Positions 58,340 through 64,000 of a DNA stretch of 64,000 nt are shown here, piece by piece (within the stretch, counting starts at the first letter, position 1; every line of letters begins with the position of its first letter). The stretch comes from Przewalskia tangutica (lineage: Eukaryota; Streptophyta; Magnoliopsida; Solanales; Solanaceae): NCBI GenBank assembly GCA_029844215.1, contig CM056733.1:53395142-53459141 (forward strand), in the 5' to 3' direction. The notes under the pieces were generated by a model. That model was not told the origin of the DNA. It ran no database searches and was given only the letters and a program-made list of their open reading frames with translations. The translations under genes were made by a program, and so were the position numbers.

Positions 58340-59394
58340 CTCCCCACCGTATGCTCCCGAGACAGTGTTGGATGTCAGCCGGTCGTGGTAGAGGTCAGGG
58401 TGGAGTTTATAGTTCAGGCGGTCCTTCGAACCGCATAGATGACGCGACTACTGGACATGATCAGAAAGCAACATCGCCTAGGGTTACAGGTATATCTCGG
58501 TTCTTTTGAATCATACGTGCATTGTTAGATTCAGATTTTGCCCTAGCGTATATGTTTTCCCTTTATTGCAAGAGTTGTAAAGTGATAGTACCCCAGAGGT
58601 AGGGATACTTTGATTAGTAAAGTGAAAAGTTAAGAATGTTGACAAGAATGATAAAGTGAACTGAGACTATAGTTGTGTAGAGTCCACAAGTTGTAATTAC
58701 CCTGTAACAGTGTTAGACCGATAGGGAAGATTGTATAGTAGAAATACTTTGGCTTATGTGACGAACCTCTAGTGAATGGGAGGATAGGGTGAGAAGTACC
58801 TTGAGATAAGAGAAGGATTTATTGCAGACTAAGAATGAGAAGTTAAGTGTGACGATGAGTCGGGTTATGGACTCATTTCGGTCACCAGAGTATGGAATGG
58901 GGTGATGTCGGTTGGTAGTGGTCCCGCTATGTGATAGGGTCACGAGGATGCCAGGCCCAAGTTGAGTTAATCGTTGTACGAGTTCGTGGATGCGTTCCAC
59001 CGGAACTAGGTCGTAAGGACCGAGAAGAGCCTTATCGGGAATGTAAGTAACTATATGGCCAAGTTTGGGTAGTAACTCCAAGGATTGGGGAACAGAAACA
59101 AAATTTGAGATTTTGTACGTGTACTAGATGAGTTTGAAAGTACGAGAAAGTATGACAAGTAAGGAAAGAAAGGAACCTCTAAGGATCCCGTGTTTGGGAA
59201 GACTGTAACCTTCGAGTATTGTGAGAAGGGACCACGGACGGAAGGTCCATTGTTAGGTTTACGTATGTTATGTGGTGGCCATGTGTGGCATCGTTGGTCT
59301 TGTGCAGTTTTGATTGATAGGCATAGTATAGAGATTGTGTCGAAGTGTGTATAGCTTGGCAACCGACTAAGAACATTCGGGGACGAATGTTTCT
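58340..59394 (+). other. Non-coding remainder of the nested element interior
   Basis: Where protease, RT and integrase should be there is about 1 kb with no pol motif in any frame. The last part (ggggacgaatgtttctaagg near 59379-59397) matches the conserved region before the 3' LTR of this family, also seen at 4580. The element therefore lost pol and is non-autonomous. Confidence 0.75.
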
Positions 59395-59407
59395 AAGGGG
59401 GGAAGAA
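59395..59407 (+). promoter_or_regulatory. Polypurine tract of the nested Tekay-like element
   Basis: AAGGGGGGAAGAA directly precedes the LTR start TGTTACACC at 59408. It is the expected plus-strand primer site. Confidence 0.88.
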
Positions 59408-61699
59408 TGTTACACCCCGTAAGTTCAGGACATGTAAAAGAGAATGTACGAAAGGAAACAAGACTTGGAAATTGATAAGAAAGGAAAAATTGTTTTTCCG
59501 ACGGAAAATGTTCCGAACGTCGGAAAGGAAAAATGTTCGTTGTTGAGAATTGGATTCTCAAAATGCATTATTTGAAGAGTATGGAACTTATATTATTTAT
59601 GGAAATTTATTTTTTTACGGATTTGGTCACGTGGGGCCCACCCGAGGAATTTTACGTTTTGTGGGGCCCACGAGGGTTACGAAAATTTTATGGACGAATG
59701 AGAGGGCGACACGTGGCACCCCTCATGTGGTCTTGGACGAAAATGCAAGGGGTAGAATGGTCATTTGACCTATGTAGATGATAAGTCTTGCAAGCTTGAC
59801 ATATTTGACCAAGTCAACTTGTCCACATGGGCTCAATCCTTGTGATATTCATCCTAGCCTCACATTTGTTGATATCTAAGCCTTCCAATGTGTTTTATAT
59901 TCACTAACTAGTGCAAGACTAGCTCATTCAACACTTAGAAAAAAATTAGAACACCTTGTGCTTGAGAGATAGCTCTCGGCTTTGTCCCTCTTCCAACAAG
60001 AAAATTTTGTGATTTTGATCCATTAGCCACAAGACTTTAACCCAATTTCCCTAAGGGTATTATAAGGATATCTCAATAGAAAGATTTCGGAAAAATGGAG
60101 TTTTCACGTTAGTCGCAAGGCGGAAACTTAAGAAGTTCTTCAACTTTGAAGTTGGAACTTGAAGATGGGTTCTTCATAGGCCTCTAAGGAGTGCTTGGAG
60201 CGGATTGGAACCTAAGGAAAGGAGCTAAGAATTGCTAAGGCGCGACTTTGATTCTTGGAAATTTTAAGGGCTTATAAAGGTATAATCTTGTCGTTTTAGC
60301 AATTAAGGTTTACTTATTGTTGTAGCTATGGTTATTAGCAAGCATGAGTTATATATTACGAAGTTTGATTATTACATTGGCTATTGGAACCCTAATCCGA
60401 AAACTAGCATGTTAGCCTTAAGACTACGATTCAAGTTGATTATTCGTTTAAGTCGTCGCATGTTGTGTAAGAAGGAAATTGTAGTTGTTGAAATGGCTTA
60501 TAACTATATAACATGTTAGACCTTAGAACTTGGAATTGGAAAAGGATTGGAAAAGACTTTGAATTGTTAGTTGTAGTTGGCCGAGAATGGCTTGGAGTTT
60601 TAAACTACTTGGTATGAATTGTGGGGCGGAATTTTACATGTATTGTTAGGCGTGTAAATCCCCTTTGGTTGGTTGTTGTTTGGAGCCTTAAATGTGGCAT
60701 GTTTGGTTATTGTATTCGGCCTTGAAAAAGGTGGCAAAGTGAGTAGAAACAAAGGAAGTGCTGCCCGATTTTCCGTAGAATTAGAGACCGTACACTTAGT
60801 ATTAGTCTACGTTAGAGACTAGAAGTTAATAATCTTGTTGTGACCATTATAGGTTGACACTTCTACGTACGGCGTATTCGGCTTAGCTTGTGGATATTAG
60901 CCGAAAAGGTATGTGAACTATCTCCTCTTCTAGCATGATTCCTTAAGATTAAGAAAGTATGTTCTACTCCTTAAATGATCCATTCCTTGGTTGTATTTGG
61001 ATTGCCTAGAATAGAATTTGTTCTATGTACTTCCTTGATTGTACTTTGATGTTTAAATTGTAAGTTGTAAAATCCATTTTCTTAGTGAAGTTTGGATTCT
61101 TAAAAGTGAAAGTATTTTACTTAAAGTACATAGAGTCTTGAAAAAGAAGTGGTTTCCAAATCTTTTGGCTAGTGCCTTAGTTCCAAAACCTAAAGGTCAT
61201 TATAATGACTTTAGGGGAGTCAAAGGAGTGATTTACTTATTTGATTTAAAAGAGGAGAAAGTACATGGTTTAAGAGAAGTAATTTGTCTTAAAGGTGTGA
61301 TTTACTTGAAGTTTAAAAGTAGAAGAAACTCGTTTTCTTTATATTAAGAGACTTGAAGTAATTTGAAAGTTAAGAACTTGTTTTGCAAGTATGTGATACT
61401 TGGTTTTTAAAGTATAAGTCTCTTGGTCATAAAAGGAATGGATATGTCAAAAACCATAAAGGGTTATAACGGCTTTATGGGAAGTTGGTTATAACGGCTT
61501 TATGGAAGGTTAAGAAAGTTGTCTATTTTGATTAATGGGCATAAGTTGCCTAGATTGTGAAAATTTGAAGTTACTTGATTTCAAGCCTTGAAATGAGTTT
61601 TCTAAAAGTGTAGTAACTTACTTTGAAAAATAGACATGCCTTGATACTACGGGTGTTAGTATCTTGGGGTCTACATAAAAAGGAGTCTTTTGAAAAGAA

Positions 61700-62485
61700 T
61701 GTACGTAGTACTTTGGCCTGTTTAATTGAGAATAATTCTATGTGATGCCTTGATTAGTACTTTGGCTTGATAAATTGAGAATTTGTCTAAGTGTGCCTTG
61801 ATAAGTACTTTGGCTTGTTAAATGAGAATTATTCTATTTGTACCCTGATAAGTACTTTGGCTTGTTAAATGAGAATTATTCTATTTGTGCCCTGATAAGT
61901 ACTTTGGCTTGTTAAATGAGAATTATTCTATTTGTGCTCGATAAGTACTTTGGCTTGTTAAATGAGAATTATTCTATTTGTGCCCTGATAAGTACTTTGG
62001 CTTGTTAAATGAGAATTATTCTATTTGTGCCCTGATAAGTACTTTGGCTTGTTAAATGAGAATTATTCTATTTGTGCCCTGATAAGTACTTTGGCTTGTT
62101 AAATGAGAATTATTTTATTTGTGCCCTGATAAGTACTTTGGCTTGTTAAATGAGAATTATTCTATTTGTGCCCTGATAAGTACTTTGGCTTGTTAAATGA
62201 GAATTATTCTATTTGTGCCCTGATAAGTACTTTGGCTTGTTAAATGAGAATTATTCTATTTCAGTGCCCCGATAAGTACTTTGGCTTGTTAAATGAGAAT
62301 TATTCTATTTGTGCCCTGATAAGTACTTTGGCTTGTTAAATGAGAATTATTCTATTTGTGCCTTGATAAGTACTTTGGCTTGTTAAATGAGAATTATTCT
62401 ATTTGTGCCCTGATAAGTACTTTGGCTTGTTAAATGAGAACTATTCTATTTGTGCCTTGATAAGTACTTTGGCTTGGTTAATTGA
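61700..62485 (+). repeat. 47-bp tandem array in the second LTR, about 17 units
   Basis: Same unit as 37357-38270; I count about 17 agtactttgg cores. Units in the middle are almost identical to each other, which points to ongoing homogenisation. Confidence 0.95.
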
Positions 62486-62699
62486 GAATTAACCTATGTG
62501 CCGTGATAGCCTTTGAGTACAAGTATTATGTTTTATTATGTTGCCGACTCTGGTTGGAGGGTCGATGTCTTGTTGTAAGTTACTTGACGCATCGACAGTG
62601 ATGTGGGATTCCACGTATGCTTCCGCTATTTGTAGTAATCTTGGGTTAAATTCGGATTTTTATAAAAGACATGGTAGTGCTTGTGTCTTGTTTGAGTCG

Positions 62700-63000
62700 G
62701 TCGAGATAGGGTAATAGTATAAATGGAGGCAAGCCCCAAGACGTTATACCACCTCCTCCAGGGTAAGAGTATTAGTGAGGGGTAAACCCCCAAGACGCTG
62801 TACCACCTGCTTTATGTGTTGTTTGACGACCGGTTGAGATAGGGTAAGAGTATAAATGAGGGGCAAGCCCCAAGACGTTATACCACCTTCTCGTGGTAAG
62901 AGTATAAGTGAGGGTAAACCCCAAGATGCTATACCACCGCTTACCACCTTCTCCGTGGTAAGAGTATAATTGAGGTAAACCCCAAGATGCTATACCACCG
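62700..63000 (+). repeat. Palindrome-bearing repeat, second LTR
   Basis: Counterpart of 38500-38800 with the same order of units and small indels. Confidence 0.8.
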
Positions 63001-63644
63001 TGGGACTTGATGTTATATTATATCATGGATCGCCGGCGGTGAGAAAGCGATTCCACGCATGATTGATATTACGGGCGTGAGACCCATGGTTATGTTTTAG
63101 TAACGACTTTGAGGCATCGTCCACGACTTGATATGATCGTTTATGTATTGTGAATCGTAATTTGATTATCATACATGTCTCCGCTTTGTTAGATCGTTAT
63201 GATTTGTTCTGATTTTCAGTTCACATACTTGGTACATTCTTCGCATCGACCTCCTTCGGGCCGCGTTCATGCCGAGTTTAGGTACGTTGTTTGGTGATCA
63301 GGTGTAGGATCCGCCGAGTTTTTGGATAGCTCCTTCCGTCGAGTTTATCTTTTTGGTATAAGTTCTTTCAAGATGTGCTTTTGTACGCATGGTACGGCGG
63401 GGCCTTGTCCCGTCATAATTCAGTTTAACTCTTAGAGGTCTGTATTCATATGTGGGATTGGACTCATGTACGGTGTAGTGTCTTTTGTTATGTATTGTAT
63501 ATGGCAGCCTTGTCGGCTTTGCCCTTGCACGTACAAAAAAAAAAGAGGTGTTATTTAAATTCCGCAGTTTTACTTAGTTGTTAAGGTAGAAGGGTGCCCA
63601 GGTAGGGCACCAGTCACGGGACCGGGGTTCGGGGTGTGACAGAG

Positions 63645-63656
63645 TGGTATCAGAGC
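63645..63656 (+). promoter_or_regulatory. Second Met-tRNA primer binding site
   Basis: TGGTATCAGAGC, three bases after the LTR end, as at 39445. A primer site after what should be the 3' LTR shows that a further unit begins here. Confidence 0.93.
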
Positions 63657-63709
63657 AGTCAGTCCTCGTAATGTTTACAGACCGTGTCTAGTAGAGTCTT
63701 GATTATCGG

Positions 63710-64000
63710 TGTCGCGCCCTTTTTCGACCGCGACATTTTTAGCGAATCCTGCTTAAATAAAAAAGTGTTAGAAAATAAATAAAAGGTGCTAAAATGTTTA
63801 AAAGGCTTAAAGGTTTTAAAAATGCAAAAGTGCTAGAAATGCAAAAAGTGCTAAGATTTAAGAAGGTGCTAAATGCTAAAGGGTTCGCGGAGTCGCCACC
63901 TAATTAGTTTGGGTGAATTAGGACACCTAAATGTTTAACTAGTTTAAAGTAAAACATTAACTCCATTTAATGGTCTGCTAAACTTAATGAGATTCTGGGT
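63710..64000 (-). mobile_element. LARD-like LTR start in the next unit
   Basis: tgtcgcgcccttttt begins after gattatcgg, the same leader position as at 39510. The 291 bp visible match the start of the array LTRs almost base for base. It continues beyond the window. Confidence 0.92.

Larger units (their letters stand above)
59408..63641 (+). mobile_element. Second LTR of the nested Tekay-like element
   Basis: TGTTACACCCCG to GGGGTGTGACA, about 4.2 kb. It is the 3' LTR for the interior at 57656, yet it is followed by another primer site and leader, so it also acts as 5' LTR of the next unit. It lacks the hAT insertion (empty site 60597-60604) and has a shorter 47-bp array than the LTR at 32527. 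Confidence 0.92.

Overview
This window looks like repeat-rich, probably pericentromeric, nuclear DNA of a eudicot plant. The style of the retroelements and of the one host gene suggests Solanaceae, but that is an inference from memory of family patterns and only moderately secure. Nothing prokaryotic is present. Nearly everything is LTR retrotransposon sequence, much of it nested. The only recognisable host gene is a three-exon BOI-like RING E3 ligase gene at 24861-26091, and its RING domain carries a frameshift.

Layout. 1-4410: decayed Ty3/gypsy gag-pol (Tekay/Del-like chromovirus, + strand), followed by its 3' LTR (4608-7028) and a truncated second LTR (7029-8029). 8030-8871: unclassified AT-rich flank. 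8872-19835: a complete minus-strand LTR element with 3.7 kb LTRs, perfect 5-bp target duplication (CTCAT), tRNA-type primer site and purine tract, but no protein-coding interior. It is a LARD-like non-autonomous element of Tat/Ogre type. 19841-21965: older minus-strand retroelement with a gag remnant. 21966-24691: minus-strand solo LTR with 5-bp target duplication, ending about 170 bp before the start codon of the BOI-like gene. 26092-28300: intergenic sequence. 28300-29280: Ty1/copia remnant. 29281-32526: another minus-strand LTR, joined head-to-head to the next unit.

32527-64000 is one nested structure. A Tekay-like LTR (32527-39441, split by a 2.5 kb hAT transposon with 8-bp target duplication) is followed by its Met-tRNA primer site and leader. 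Inside that leader lies an LTR-interior-LTR-interior-LTR array (39510-57514) of the same LARD-like family. After it the leader resumes, with a gag gene that has lost its capsid domain (57656-58330), then the purine tract and second LTR (59408-63641). That second LTR is again followed by the primer site, the leader and the LARD-like LTR at the same leader position (63710). The simplest reading is two levels of unequal LTR-LTR recombination: one made the three-LTR array and one tandemly duplicated the host element together with its passenger.

Two general points. Every LTR family carries its own internal tandem repeats, which differ in copy number between sister LTRs. Differences between otherwise near-identical copies cluster at CAG/CTG trinucleotides and include small indels. 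This may be systematic base-calling error at CHG-methylated cytosines, so frameshifts in this window should not all be read as biological decay.
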